This document shows positions 50,009 to 61,303 of a stretch of 64,000 nucleotides of DNA, in pieces (within the stretch, counting starts at the first letter, position 1; the number at the start of each line of letters is the position of its first letter). This DNA comes from Diplonema papillatum. Its lineage: Eukaryota; Euglenozoa; Diplonemea; Diplonemida; Diplonemidae. The stretch spans positions 1 through 64,000 of the forward strand of contig JAPJBO010000224.1 of the NCBI GenBank assembly GCA_030068145.1, read 5' to 3'. Under the pieces are notes generated by a model that saw only the letters and a list, made by a program, of their open reading frames with translations, searched no databases and was not told where the DNA came from. The position numbers and the translations under genes were made by a program.

Positions 50009-53000
50009 TCTCTTCGGCAGCCCTTGGCGGTGTCCCCGGGCTGCTCGGAAGACCAAGACTTTGTTGTTGGGATCCCCACGGCGGCAGTGTGTCCCAGCCG
50101 TGAATCAGGGGCACTGGGCTGCGGGCCGTGATTACGGTATCCTGAGCCGGTCCATCCCCTCTTGATAGACCGTGATAGACCGAAGAATACAGCACCGGGC
50201 AATTCGATGCAGCTCTGGGGACTAGAGATGGACCTGATAGGACCATGGTGGACCGTGATTCATTGTGGTAAACAGCGGCAGGCACTTCGATGCAGTTTTA
50301 AGAGGACCGGCTCGTATATCCGGCGACGAGGGCATAGCTCTTGAAGGCTCCCTTGTTGGTTTGGACGATGTGCACCACCAGTAGCTCCCTCATGGTCGAA
50401 CCGGCGTACGGTCGGTTAGTGCTCACTCCAAACTCCGAGTTCCGCGTGACTTCCCCGCCAGCCGTGACCGAAGATCCTGTTATCCTGTTGGTACTAACAA
50501 GTCTTGCGGGTTGCCCTTCAATGTATTGTGCAAGTCAAAAAAGGACGCAGGCAGCGTGTTTTGGTGGTTGATCAGAATTCCGAGACGAACCCGAAAATGA
50601 CACTGAGGCAAGTTCAAGTGGGAAAACGATCAACCGGCACGCACAAACAAAACGAAGCGCCTGTCCTTTTCTTCTGGACTCGACCCCCCCCACACCTCGT
50701 ACTTCGAACCCAGTCTAGCAAACAAAAAGGGCGGCCTTCCGACCCCCCCCGGGGCCCTCCGCGACGCCACCTGACGAACGAGACTCACAACGTTGTCCTG
50801 CTAGCAGACACTCACGCTTCCGCGACGATTCTGGTCCGCTTGGTGTGTCTGTGGCTTAAAGGACCGAAATTAAGGAGCACGTTCTCACATCCCCCCCCCC
50901 ACACTCTCGCTTCTCAAGTCCCCAGCTTTCATCTCTAGCACCTTGAAGTATTTGCCTGAACTCGCGATGTGTATCAGATACACTGGCGTCAGGAGCTTTT
51001 GACAGAGACTGCTGACAGATGATTTGATCAGAGTGCGCCACTCAGGCTCCGACAGGTGGCGGGCTACGTCGGATAAGCATCTCGCCGGCTCTGGCGGAGG
51101 GGTGTTTGCGCTCAGGCTGCGGCACTCAGACTTTTTCGCAGGCTTTCCTTTCCTGGCTGCGAGCAATCGGCTGACCCCTTTACGCCCGCAGCCGGAGCTC
51201 TTGGTCGCGAAGCGAGGACTGTCGCCTGGGGGGGCTAGAACTGTGTGCTCTGTGAACCGTCGATTTACTGGCAACAGTCTTCTTCGTTGATACGGTAGCG
51301 CGCATAACGAAAGTCAAGTGATGATCAAGTTGAAGGCCAACTCAACCCCCCCTGCTTCGGATTAAGCACCCTCACCCTCCTCCTGTTTCGAAACACTGGG
51401 AGAGGCGACCCTTTAACGAAAGTCAAGTGATGATCAAGTTGATGACCAACTCAACTCCCCGCTTCGGATTAAACACCTTCACCCTCCTCCTGTTTCGAAA
51501 CACTGGGAGAGGAGACCCTTTTCCTCTCCAACTGAAAGAACGCACCTGGGCTCAGGGCGGGGTGCGGGGCATATCGCGCTCCACTTTAGCCTGGCATGAC
51601 CTCGTCTCGATCGTCTCAAAAAGGCGGGGTCCCTTTCCTCGAACAGTCGTTCGCGATTTGAGCATAGACGACACAATTTAAACACAAACCGAGACGCTCT
51701 GTAAACAGAGCATCTCTTTTCTGGGAGAAATAGGTCTCAGAATCCACATGAGACAATGCCCCCAACACCCAAACCTGAAACGGTATCATACCCAGTTTCA
51801 CTGGAGAGCGCCCTTCCCGGCGAGCTCGAAAAGAAAGCTTTGCTGGTCTGCCACACAAAGGGGTGGAATCACTTCGGAATCACTTCGGAAATGGGGTAGT
51901 ACGTGCAGGGGGTCCGGGGTGCACATCCCATCCCACCGAAAAGCGACTGTCTGCACCCCATGTGTTTTGGAGAGTGGAATCACTTCGGAAATGGGCCCTG
52001 TGTGGCAGACCATTTGCCCTTTTCTTTTAACCAGCCACATTCTTTTATCGGTCCAGATCCCGGCGATGCAGATTATCGCTACATCCTCTTTGCATCCTAA
52101 CCGAAAACTCTTATCGGCTTTCGTGGGGCATCAACTCCCCCAGTGAAACTGTGATGCTCTCAGGTGAACAACAACTGGGCTCCTGTGCGAATCGAGATTA
52201 ACCCCCAAGATCCGATGTTCTCATACATTATCCGTTGCCCCTCGTGACTGCCACCGCTTGGATAGCGAACGCCTAACAGTGTCACGGCGAAGTGGCAGCT
52301 ACCCCTTTGTACGAAGGACAACCCTTCTCGCCTGCTACAATACGCTGGTTACGACCAAACAGTAAATGTCGTGCAGCATAGAGCAATGCGGGCGCCGCGC
52401 ACAAAGAAATTGCAACAGTACCCGAGCCCCTGAGACCCCTGGGGTTTCGAGCTAGCTTTCGCGCTGCGAAAAAGCTGCAATACTCGAGGCTTCTCTACCA
52501 ATACAAGCACATGTCGGTGAGGCCTGTCAGGGGTCTGTCTCGCCAAGATCCGACGGCTTTTTGTTGCTAGTTTGGATCGGCACCCTTTCATAGAACCCGG
52601 ATAGAGCAAGGCGCAAGCGAGAACCCAGCGCAAACCCTGATACTGATCGCACCTTAGTTGAGAAGTTCGTGCACTGCTTCGTTCTACGATTGGAACCCTG
52701 AAACAAGAACGATCCACTGCGTCAGTAGGGAAGGTGAGAAGGTCCATCGTTGAGGTAAGTGAGCAAGAAACGAAAAAGGCCAAGAAGGGGACTGGAAGAA
52801 GAGGTGATTAAAGAGACACTCACGAGTTTCTTTGTCTGAATACGCACCAGCTTTGCAGAAAGCACTCAAAGGAAGGAATGTACTGTAGCCAACTCGAAGC
52901 GCAGGAAAAAGTAAAAAACTGGATTTCGCGCCGGGTGTATTTTGTTCAACAAAAAAGGAAACACAAACGTAGTTGTTTGGTGTTTCTCCCCCCTCTAGCC

Positions 53001-55122
53001 TCCGTCGAAAACAATACCGGGCGGCCCCTCGGCGTATTATTTTTTCCTTGTTTTGTTCTCGTTCCTCCTTCATTCGTTTGTCGCATGCCTTTCTTTTCCT
53101 GCATCGTCTCGGTCTGATAGCAACCAAAAGTTGTGTTCCAAACCAAAGTTTCTTCAGCATTCTTCCCGCTTGTCTCCACGATGCGTAAACAGGCGCCATA
53201 CTGAATGCACAATCCGTACGTGGTGCCCACAATCTGGTGCAGTACCTAATATGTGAGCGCGGTTCTGCATCACAACAGCGGCGGCCTTGTCCACAGCACT
53301 TACCATGCCGACATACCCTCGCCCTGCTTGGCCAGCTCTGTCTCCAGCTCCCGTCGTGGAACTTTGTGCCGCACGTAGTTGTGCTGCACGCGGTCGAGTT
53401 GAAGCAGGTTGTTGCCCGCCTGCCTCTGCGGTGCCCCTTGTCATCCGTCGAAGTATGCGACGCCCATGATCCAAAGGCGCAAAAGCTGTAGAACGCCTCA
53501 AGCTGCTCACCCTGGCAGATGTGCCATCCCTGAGATAGCGCGACTCCAAGCGGAATCGCGAACCCCAAACATGGCGCCATACTGAATGCACAACTGGTGC
53601 AGTACCGAATGTGTGAACGCGGTACGCGCTGGCACAGCCTGTGCATGCACAGTCTGAATGCAATGCTGCGTGAAAAGCCTGAAACAGGTACGCCTACTGC
53701 AAGCACGCACGACCTGGGCTTAATTTCGTCCTGGAGGAAGGAGGTGCATTGCTAGAGAAGTCACAGCCATATGCATAGCCGTATGCATACGTATGCATAG
53801 CCGTATGCAGCGCCGTATGCGTATGCAGGTTTGGGCGCATACGCGTATGCGGCCTGTGTGCAGCTGCGCCCGGTCGTGCTGCACGTATGATGGGATACTA
53901 GCACGCACAGTCTGGCGTGTTGCTGCGTACGGAATCTGAATCCGGTGCGCATGATGCGGCGCGTGCAAGATTTGGTTGCAGTGCACGGAATAGCGGCACA
54001 GCCACATCTGCCAGTCCGCCCGTCCGTCGCAATGAAAAAAGTCCCTGCGATGACTAGATTTTGGGTCGTCGACGTGACCCTATTCGAGTTCTGAGAAATT
54101 CTTTGCGGGTGAATTCCACCGTAAGCACTCTCAACATCCACCCGAAACAGGAGCAGGGAAGGGCGCGGGGCACCGGGACACTAGGTTGGCACACGGTGGC
54201 TTCCCACAGAAAAACGCGGGAGGGGTTCTAAAGGACGCTTTCTTCCCTCGCCACCACCTACCCCTCCTCCCCACCGCCCCAACTCCGTGGATTCCAGACG
54301 GTGTTTTGCACGCCAGAAAGGAAAAGAAAAAAGGTGCAAGGGAGAGCAGCGGCATCATTTTTTTAGACTGCTTTCCCTCTCTCTCTCTCTCTGAACTTCG
54401 GAAAAGGTGTTGCTGTGGGGTTGTACTTGGGCAGCAAGCCCGCCTGTCACCGTCGCCAAGTTCTCCCTACGCTCCCAGTCGTCCACGGCTTCTTACGCTT
54501 CGGTTGCGAAGTTCTGGATCTGGCGCAACAAACAAAAAAAAGAAGTGATCTTGTTCTCACTCTCTTTCTCTCTGATTTTGTTGCCGTATTCGTGGGGGGG
54601 TGTTGTTGGTTGCTCCTGTGGTCTCGTTCGTGTGTTTCGTACTTGATCGAGCAGGTCCACCCCCCACCGCACGCCAAGCCCGCCCTTCGGTAAAAGTTCG
54701 CCCAGAGCTTCTTTCACTTTGTTCACGAAGGCGTTGATCTTTCTCTCCCCTCTCGCACACAACACAGCAGCGGCAATTCTTTGTAGATTCGACACACAAA
54801 CACTTGACCCAACGCAATTAGTTCCGCGCTCATTCCGCTAAAGTAACCGATTTTCTTTTGCCGCTTTTGTACCATTTTTGTTCTCTGTTTCTTTTTTCTC
54901 TTTTTTTTTCTTTGTTCTTGTATCGTTCTTTGTTCGCCCCTCTTCCCCAAACATTTTCCCTCCCGGGGACCCTGCGCACATCCGTATTTTCCAACTACTG
55001 GTGGCTCGTGCTGTATTTCGTTGCCTGCTCAAAGCATCTGCAGAATCACCACACGATAAAGCCGTCAGGCTAAACCCCGTCGTTTTTCGCAGTTTTCTTT
55101 TTTTGAGCACGCCCGCACTAAA
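50009..55122. other. 5.1-kb region with small repeats and no supported gene
   Basis: Contains D1 copy 4 (50785-50905), two ~110-bp tandem units (about 51308-51417 and 51417-51525: AACGAAAGTCAAGTGATGAT...), a repeated GGAATCACTTCGGAA motif (51865-51990), D2 copy 5 (52839-53035), a pair of ~65-bp direct repeats (53190-53260 and 53568-53635: GGCGCCATACTGAATGCACA), a GTATGCATA-type minisatellite (53765-53860) and a CT microsatellite (54376-54392). Long open frames (up to 340 codons on the minus strand at 52684-53706) carry no motif and cross repeats. Confidence 0.5.
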
Positions 55123-55270
55123 GGGGGTCGAATAATAACAGATATTTGACACGTGGTTGTCTAAAAACACTACCATTAGTTGATCCTGCGACTAGTTCGG
55201 CTACCCGGAACTTTTTCTATCATTCGACAAATCGAATAATAACACAGGTGTTGGTATTCGACCCCCCCCC
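55123..55270. mobile_element. ~150-bp MITE with G/C-run ends
   Basis: Left GGGGGTCGAATAATAACA, right TGTTGGTATTCGACCCCC: inverted with two mismatches. It is related in end sequence to the element at 41796 (GGGGGTCGAATAC). Confidence 0.7.
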
Positions 55271-55912
55271 CCTCCCTTTACTACTCCACGGCGCAGACGG
55301 GACCAGTGCGGTGTTGAGCACATATCCATTCAAGCACGTTCTTGCAATCCCCCCTTTACTACTCCCTGTGGCGCCAACCTCGCTCGCTATTCTTTCTTTA
55401 AGGAGGCGGCGACGACACGGGCGGCCGTCCAAACCGACTCCCAGCGACCCTGTTGTTGAGTGCCTGGGCAAAGGGCGCCGCCCCCCTCCTCCCCTGCGTG
55501 CCCTTCCCCGGTGCGGAGCCGGCGAGGGTACCCCCAGGGGTTTAGCTCGGAAGGAGTGGTTTCGCCCCTCCGGCGGAGATCACCGTGTAACTGGACGTCT
55601 GCCAACAGGACTGCCCGTGTACTACAGGCACATCCCCTTCGGGAGAACGGAGGGATAGCAAGAGCGAGAGCTTGGAACAATTGCTCGACGCCACACGGGT
55701 CCTACCCAGTGGTACACCGTGTTTTGGTCTCAAGCCACGAAAACACAAGGCGGACCTGCGGCCCACGTGTTGGCGGGCGGGGGCTTGCCGCGCGGTTTCC
55801 GAGGCAGGGGGTGGTGGGGGGCGGCAAGGTCCTTGCACACTTGGCAGAACACGCCTTGCGTTCTTCGGCTCTGTGACCGGCGCGATCTGGCGGTCGGCTG
55901 CGGCGTCGCACG
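55271..55912. other. 5' flank of the PIP-kinase gene
   Basis: Starts with a 3' half of repeat D1 (55288-55355), then GC-rich DNA. No TATA-like or other promoter element stands out; transcription start unknown. Confidence 0.4.
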
Positions 55913-58630
55913 ATGCAGGACCTCGGCAGGGTGCGTGCGATGTTCGGGGTCGCGGCGGATGAGCCGTACCTGGGGACGCTGTGGGACGAAGGGTACGTGG
56001 CCTGCGAGTGCGCGCGGCGCGGAGCCGCGCGTGTGTGGCTATTTCAAAGCTGCATCGGCCTCGAGTTCGAGCTGGAGCAGGCGCCGGAGGCGTTCGACTT
56101 CCGGGCGATCCACCTCGAGCCGTCGTGGAAGGCGTTCATCCAGCGGAACAGCTTTTCGGTCCCCCCCGTCTGCTACGCGGAGCTGGCCATCGTGAGCGTC
56201 GACAAATCCCGGGCAACCGCCTCCCTCGTCTTCACCGACGCAAACGGCTGGGAAGCGTCCCGCGCGATACAGTTCGTGTGGCAGCACGCGAACAACGAGT
56301 TGTCCGAGCGGAATCACTTCCATCTCTCGTGCAACCGGTTCATCGACGTCGTCGCGGTGTCGTGCAAGTACCCGGTCGAGGACTACTGCACGATCAACGG
56401 GGTGGCGAAAGGGGCGGGCCGGCTGAAGCTGCAGGCGGACGGCGTTCTGCACTTCTTGCCGTCGCAAAAGGAAGGGGCCCCGAGGGACTGGCTGCTGGAC
56501 GACATCATCATGATCCGGAAGGGCAAAGGCCTGGCCCTGGCGGTGTCGCTGGAGATCATCGTGCTTTCGTCGGAGGAGGGGGACACCGAGACCTTCGTGT
56601 TCACCAACTTCACCGACATCAACAAGTTCGAGACGGCGCTGACCAAGTCGTGGTGCCTCAACTGCAACAGCGTCGTGAACTTCCGCCTGAACCACAACGG
56701 CGTGAACGAGAAGCACGGAGACGCTCTGTTCTGCCCTTCACCGCACCGGAAGAAGCGGGCGTCCCCCTTCTCGTTCAGGGAGATCCCCGACAAGGTGTGC
56801 TTCTCCGTGAACGAGGTGGTGACCCTCCTCAAAACCTTCCAAACGATGGACGAGGACCGGTCGGGGATGCTGTCCAAGCCGGAGTGGATCGTGTCCCTCG
56901 GCCCGGTGTTCCGCCACACGCAGGTCCCGCACGCCGTGTTCTCGGTCTTCGACCAAGACAACGACAACTGGATCTCGTTCCCGGAGTTTCTGTTCGGCTG
57001 CCGGGTCTTGCAGCTGGGCAGCGAACAGGACCGAATGCAGTACCAGTACCGGATTTTCGATTCAGCCGGCACCGGGTACATGACGAGAGACCAGTTCTAC
57101 CAAGTGTCTCTGGTCATCCAAGAGGTAGTCGGGTTGCGGATCCCGACGAACATGACGCTCGAGGACTACTGCCGGCGGCTGTTCGCGAAGATGGACCACC
57201 ACAGGACCGGGAGGGCGGACATCGTCACCTTCAAGGAGTCGCTACAAAACGACGCCGCCTTCGCCGAGGCGCTGGAGGCGATGACGAACGCGCGCCGGAA
57301 GGTCGAAGACGCGAAGGGCAGCAAACGGGCCGGCAAGCCCGTGTGGTTCGGCGACCCGCAGTGGCTGCAGTGCACCGCGATCCTGCTGGGGCTGAAGCTC
57401 TCCGAGGACCACCGCGTGAAGGCGAAGATGATGCGGCCGGACCAAGGCATGCTGCCGGAGCACTACACCGAAAAGGCGATCTGGGAGCTCGGCTCGAGGC
57501 AGCTGCTGGCCGACGCGAAAGCGGTTTCCAAGCGGAAACCAGCCCCCGGCGTCGAGTCGAAGGGGTCCAGAGTACACCCGCTCATCGCGTACGAGAGTTA
57601 CTTCATAGACTACTCTCCGCAGGTTTTCCTCGCGGTCCAAGCCCGGTTCGGGGTCTCGCCTGACGCGTACAAAGAGTCCCTCGGGATCGATCAGCTCCAC
57701 CTCAGTCTCCTCGTGGGGAGTCTGAGCAACCTCAATTCCGTCGCCAGCTCCGGAAGGAGCGGCGCCTTCTTCTTCGCGTCCCACGACGGCAAGTTCATCC
57801 TGAAGACGATCGACAAGGAGGAGGGCAAGATCCTGCGGCGGTTCCTCCCGGCGTACTACGAGCACGTGATGAGGTACCCGACGACGCTTTTGACGCGGTA
57901 CTTTGGGCTGCACGCGCTGTGCTACGGGGGGGAAAAAATGTACTTCCTGGTCATGAACAACGTGCTGACCCCGCCGGAGCCGTTTCGGCTGACGATCTCC
58001 TACGATCTCAAGGGGTCCACCGTCAACCGGACGACCCCGTTGAACCGGCGGAAACACGACGTCGCATTGAAGGACCTCGACTTCAAGCGGAAGCTGGACG
58101 TCGAACCCGAAACCCGCAGGGCCCTCATGGCCCAGATCCGGGCCGATTCCGAGCTCCTGCAGAGGTGCCGGTTGAACGACTACTCGCTGCTGCTCGGCAT
58201 CCACACGGCGACTGACACCATCCCGAGCCCGCCTGTAGGGTTCGCGGGGAGAAACGAGCCGTTTTTCATGCGGTTCCACGGCGGCATCGCGTCGCGGGAC
58301 CGGCGGGAGATTTACTACGTCGGCATCATCGACCTCCTGACGGAGTTCGGGATCAAGAAGAAGGGCGAGTACACGGTGAAGACGGTGTGGTACAGCACCC
58401 GCGGCGGGAAGGTGTCGTGCGTGCCGCCCGAGGAGTACCGGGAGCGCTTCGTGCAGTTCATCGAGTCGATCTTCCCGCCGCCCATCAACAGCTGGGGAGA
58501 GGCGCCCAAGCGCGGGTCGAGCGTCCCGTCCGAAGCCCCGTACATGTCGATCCGCGGCCGGACGCCGAGCTCCTTCACGCCGCTGGCCGCTAGCGTCGAC
58601 ATGCTCTCGCCCCCTTCATCCCCGAGGTGA
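55913..58630 (+). CDS. GRAM/EF-hand phosphatidylinositol-phosphate kinase (PIP5K-type), 905 aa
   Basis: A single uninterrupted exon; the ATG at 55913 has no in-frame alternative nearby upstream. Residues ~160-245 look like a GRAM/PH-type membrane-binding fold (GRLKLQADGVLHF...DIIMIRKG...FTNFTDINKFETAL); residues 20-150 may be a second, diverged one. EF-hand loops: 313-324 DEDRSGMLSKPE (canonical), 347-358 DQDNDNWISFPE (near canonical), 383-394 and 428-439 (degenerate). The kinase domain spans about 555-855: glycine loop SGRSGAFFFASHDGKFILKT (K631 ATP-binding), YDLKGSTVNR (697-706), NDYSLLLGIH (catalytic, D756), YYVGIIDLLTEF (D807, metal-binding), a KKK activation-loop patch (815-817) and VPPEEYRERFVQFI at the end. 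All key residues are present, so it is predicted to make PI(4,5)P2 at membranes under calcium control. EF-hand/PIPK fusions are known in apicomplexans. Very GC-rich codon use. Confidence 0.9.
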   Translation: MQDLGRVRAMFGVAADEPYLGTLWDEGYVACECARRGAARVWLFQSCIGLEFELEQAPEAFDFRAIHLEPSWKAFIQRNSFSVPPVCYAELAIVSVDKSRATASLVFTDANGWEASRAIQFVWQHANNELSERNHFHLSCNRFIDVVAVSCKYPVEDYCTINGVAKGAGRLKLQADGVLHFLPSQKEGAPRDWLLDDIIMIRKGKGLALAVSLEIIVLSSEEGDTETFVFTNFTDINKFETALTKSWCLNCNSVVNFRLNHNGVNEKHGDALFCPSPHRKKRASPFSFREIPDKVCFSVNEVVTLLKTFQTMDEDRSGMLSKPEWIVSLGPVFRHTQVPHAVFSVFDQDNDNWISFPEFLFGCRVLQLGSEQDRMQYQYRIFDSAGTGYMTRDQFYQVSLVIQEVVGLRIPTNMTLEDYCRRLFAKMDHHRTGRADIVTFKESLQNDAAFAEALEAMTNARRKVEDAKGSKRAGKPVWFGDPQWLQCTAILLGLKLSEDHRVKAKMMRPDQGMLPEHYTEKAIWELGSRQLLADAKAVSKRKPAPGVESKGSRVHPLIAYESYFIDYSPQVFLAVQARFGVSPDAYKESLGIDQLHLSLLVGSLSNLNSVASSGRSGAFFFASHDGKFILKTIDKEEGKILRRFLPAYYEHVMRYPTTLLTRYFGLHALCYGGEKMYFLVMNNVLTPPEPFRLTISYDLKGSTVNRTTPLNRRKHDVALKDLDFKRKLDVEPETRRALMAQIRADSELLQRCRLNDYSLLLGIHTATDTIPSPPVGFAGRNEPFFMRFHGGIASRDRREIYYVGIIDLLTEFGIKKKGEYTVKTVWYSTRGGKVSCVPPEEYRERFVQFIESIFPPPINSWGEAPKRGSSVPSEAPYMSIRGRTPSSFTPLAASVDMLSPPSSPR

Positions 58631-58744
58631 CGCGCCCACGAGGATTTTGGTTGCCATCGGCAGTCCACCCACGTGCCCGGGATTTTGTGCTCTTCGTCGT
58701 TGCGTCAGGCACGGGTGTCGTTGTTTTAGTTGCGCACATCGAGC

Positions 58745-59100
58745 CGACAACGTCGGCATCACCGGCCTTTTGACGGAGTTCGGGAGTTAGAAGGGCGGCG
58801 GGTACACACACAGGGAAGGCGGTTTGGTACAGCACCCAGTCCACCCAAGCGTCCGGGAGTTCGCGCTCTTCATCGTTACAATAGGCGGGGGTGCCGTTGT
58901 TTTAGTTGCGTCCAACAAGCACCCGCGGCGGGAAGGTGTCGTGGGTGCCGCCCGAGGAGTACCGGAAGCGCTTTCGTGCAGTTCATCGAGTCGATCTTCC
59001 CGCCGCCCATCAACAGCCGGGGCGGGGCGCCCCAGCGCGGTCGAGCGTCCCGTCCGAAGCCCCGTACATGTCGATCCGCGGCAGGACGCCCTGAGGTGAT
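58745..59100 (+). pseudogene. Decayed copy 1 of the PIP-kinase 3' end
   Basis: Repeats 58318-58610: ACGGAGTTCGGGA, TACAGCACCCGCGGCGGGAA (split by an inserted copy of the downstream flank), GCCGCCCGAGGAGTACCGG, CGAAGCCCCGTACATGTCGA. Several indels break the frame; the 3' flank (GGTTGCCATCGGCAGTCCAC) is also repeated. Not functional. Confidence 0.85.
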
Positions 59101-59173
59101 GCGCCCACAAGGATTTGGGTTGCCATCGGCAGTCCACCCAAGCGTCCGGGATTGTGTGCTCCTCGTCGTTGCA

Positions 59174-59420
59174 TTAGCTGCGGGAGACAACGTCGGCATC
59201 ACCGGTCTTTAGACGGAGTTCGGGAAAGAAGGGCGGTGGGTACACAGGGAAGGAGGCGGTTTGGTACAGCACACCAGTGGTATGTGTGTGCGCCCCCTGG
59301 GGAGCACCGTAGTGCGCCCGTGCGGTTTATCGGGTCGCCACCCATCAACAACTCCGCCCCGAACGCGATTCGCGCGTCCCTCCTGAAGCTCCGTCCACAT
59401 CCGTTCACAACCAGGCGCCC
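59174..59420 (+). pseudogene. Decayed copy 2 of the PIP-kinase 3' end
   Basis: More diverged and shorter: AACGTCGGCATCACCGGTC, AGACGGAGTTCGGGA, GGTTTGGTACAGCACACC, CGCCACCCATCAACAACTCC. It contains stops and deletions. Together with copy 1 it forms a graded series away from the intact gene. Confidence 0.75.
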
Positions 59421-60738
59421 AACCTCCTTGCGCCGCCGCTGACGTACTATCGCTTCCACTCATATGACTAGGAGGGGGTTTTCAAGTTCATGCATCGAGT
59501 CGTACCTGGCGGCAAGTGCCAAGTTGGTGATTATACACACTGCGCGCCAGGTCGAAGACGTATCCGAAAAGGGACCCTGTTTGCTGCGAATTGAATCCCC
59601 GTTTAGGAGTCGTTAACAGAAACCTGTTGGGGGAGTGAACGCGGGAGTGAAAGATTGTGACAAGATCAACACGAATTCGCCTGTATTTTTAGCGCCAAAA
59701 TGCGGGAGTGCCGCTCCCACATTGCGGGTGGAATGCTCCAGCATTGCGGGTGTGAGTGAATGGTGTGCCACTCCCGCATTGCGAGTGTAAATGCAAAAGA
59801 AATAAGAGAGAAAACCCGACCGCACAAACACTCCCCATCCGGTGGGGGAGTCCGCCGTGTGAGGAGACCGGAAACTCCCGGTTAGATGGTCCGTGCAACT
59901 CGTCTTTATCTCTCTCTTGTTGTTCTGGTTCGTTTTCTCCCGGCTCCCGCGATTGTGAGCAGCATAAGCTCAAAGGGGGGGGAACCGCATCAATTGTTTC
60001 CCTGCAGCATTGGCGTGCTTTCGAGGAAAGACTTCGGGGAGATCTTCCCTTCAACAGGGCGAGCCGCCCATTGTACAGTGTACCATTGCAATATTCCCAC
60101 GACGCGGTCCAGCCGCGCCGTCGGGACTCTGCAGCTCCATCTTTTCTGACGCTTGAAGTTTTTCTTTTTAGCCCCATGCAAAATGTGCGAGGAAACCGAG
60201 TAGGACCTTCTGATCATGATCATTCGCCAATTTGCTGCCTGAAAACCTTGTCCAGGTTTTGGGTTCAGGGTTGTGGTCAACGAAACCTGTAGCTTCCCTT
60301 TCTTCTTTCTCCTACTCTCGCGGTGCACGGTTTCTTTCTTTTCGCGATACAAGTCAAGAGTTTGCCTTCTCCCGAGCCGCGGGGGAGGCGGGGCCGGCGA
60401 TTAATTTGGCAGATCTGATGCACAATTACGAAAGACCTGCCCTCCCTTTGACCGAGGCTGAGCCGGGCGGACACTCTAAGAAGAGAAGGTGAAAAAAGGT
60501 CGAATCTCCCGGGAAATGGTCGTTCCGTGCGGTTTTGGGGGGGTGATTTCGATGGGCCGGAAAAGATGAGTTTTTCTCTTGACCCCACCTTCGAGGAAAC
60601 CACTCAGAGACGCTGTGGGGGTGGGTCACCCTTTGCAGTGCAAGTCTGATGGGGAAGTACGGTGCGGTCAAAATGAAGGGAGTCGATAAACCCGTGTTGT
60701 GGCAACAAGCGAAAAATTAGTGCCAACTCTGGGGACCG
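59421..60738. other. Intergenic region, possible terminal exon
   Basis: 59630-59790 has scattered GCATTGCGGGTGTG-like repeats. 60360-60492 reads protein-like to a stop (INLADLMHNYERPALPLTEA, ending HSKKRR) after an acceptor-like GATACAAG; it could be a last exon of an unseen gene, but the support is weak. Confidence 0.3.
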
Positions 60739-61303
60739 GGGGGGGGGGGGGGGGGGGGGGGTGTTTTTTTCTGGAAGGGTTCGGTTTTGGGGTCGGTTTC
60801 GGGTTCGGTTTCACCTTGCCTTGGGTTGTTAGCCCACCGTCCTCCCCGGTTCTGGGTTCGGTTCCGAGTTCGGTCTATCGGGTTCGGTTCCGAGTCCGGT
60901 TTCCTATCGGGCATTGGTTCGGTTCTGGGTTCGGTCTATCAGGCACTGGTTCGGTTTCGTGGGTCGGCTTCCCGGTTCGGTTTCGGTTCAGTTTCGGGTT
61001 CGGTTTTGGGTTCGGTTTCCAAAACTAATTCTGGATGGTTCGGTTTCGGGTTCGGTTTCCAAGTTCGGTTTCCAAAACTCATTCTGGAAGGTTCGGTTTC
61101 GGGTTCGGTTCGGTTTTGGGTTCGGTTTCCAAAACTAATTCTGGATGGTTCGGTTTTGGGTTCGGTTTTGGGTTCGGTTTCCAAATCTAATTCTGGAAGG
61201 TTCGGTTTTGGGTTCGGTTTTGGGGTCGGTTTCGGGGTCGGTTTCAAAACCGAACCCGAAACCGACCCCAAAACCGAACCCTTCCAGAAATAAAACACCC
61301 CGA
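60739..61303. mobile_element. Fold-back element built of 12-bp GGTTCGGTTTYG units
   Basis: Left end after a G27 run: TGTTTTTTTCTGGAAGGGTT then CGGTTTTGGGGTCGGTTTCG...; right end is its inverse, finishing CCTTCCAGAAATAAAACA. The inverted ends exceed 50 bp. Between are dozens of variants of GGGTTCGGTTTC interrupted by TCCAAAACTAATTCTGGA spacers. The single-frame ORFs rich in Gly/Ser/Val/Phe are repeat artefacts. Confidence 0.85.

Noticed and set aside
52684-53706. 340-codon minus-strand ORF
   Set aside because: Crosses dispersed repeat D2 and direct repeats; no recognisable motif.
57242-58279. 345-codon minus-strand ORF opposite the PIP kinase
   Set aside because: Shadow of a clearly functional sense gene with intact kinase motifs.
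60787-61293. Gly/Ser/Val/Phe repeat protein
   Set aside because: Translation of the 12-bp fold-back minisatellite; equally open antisense.
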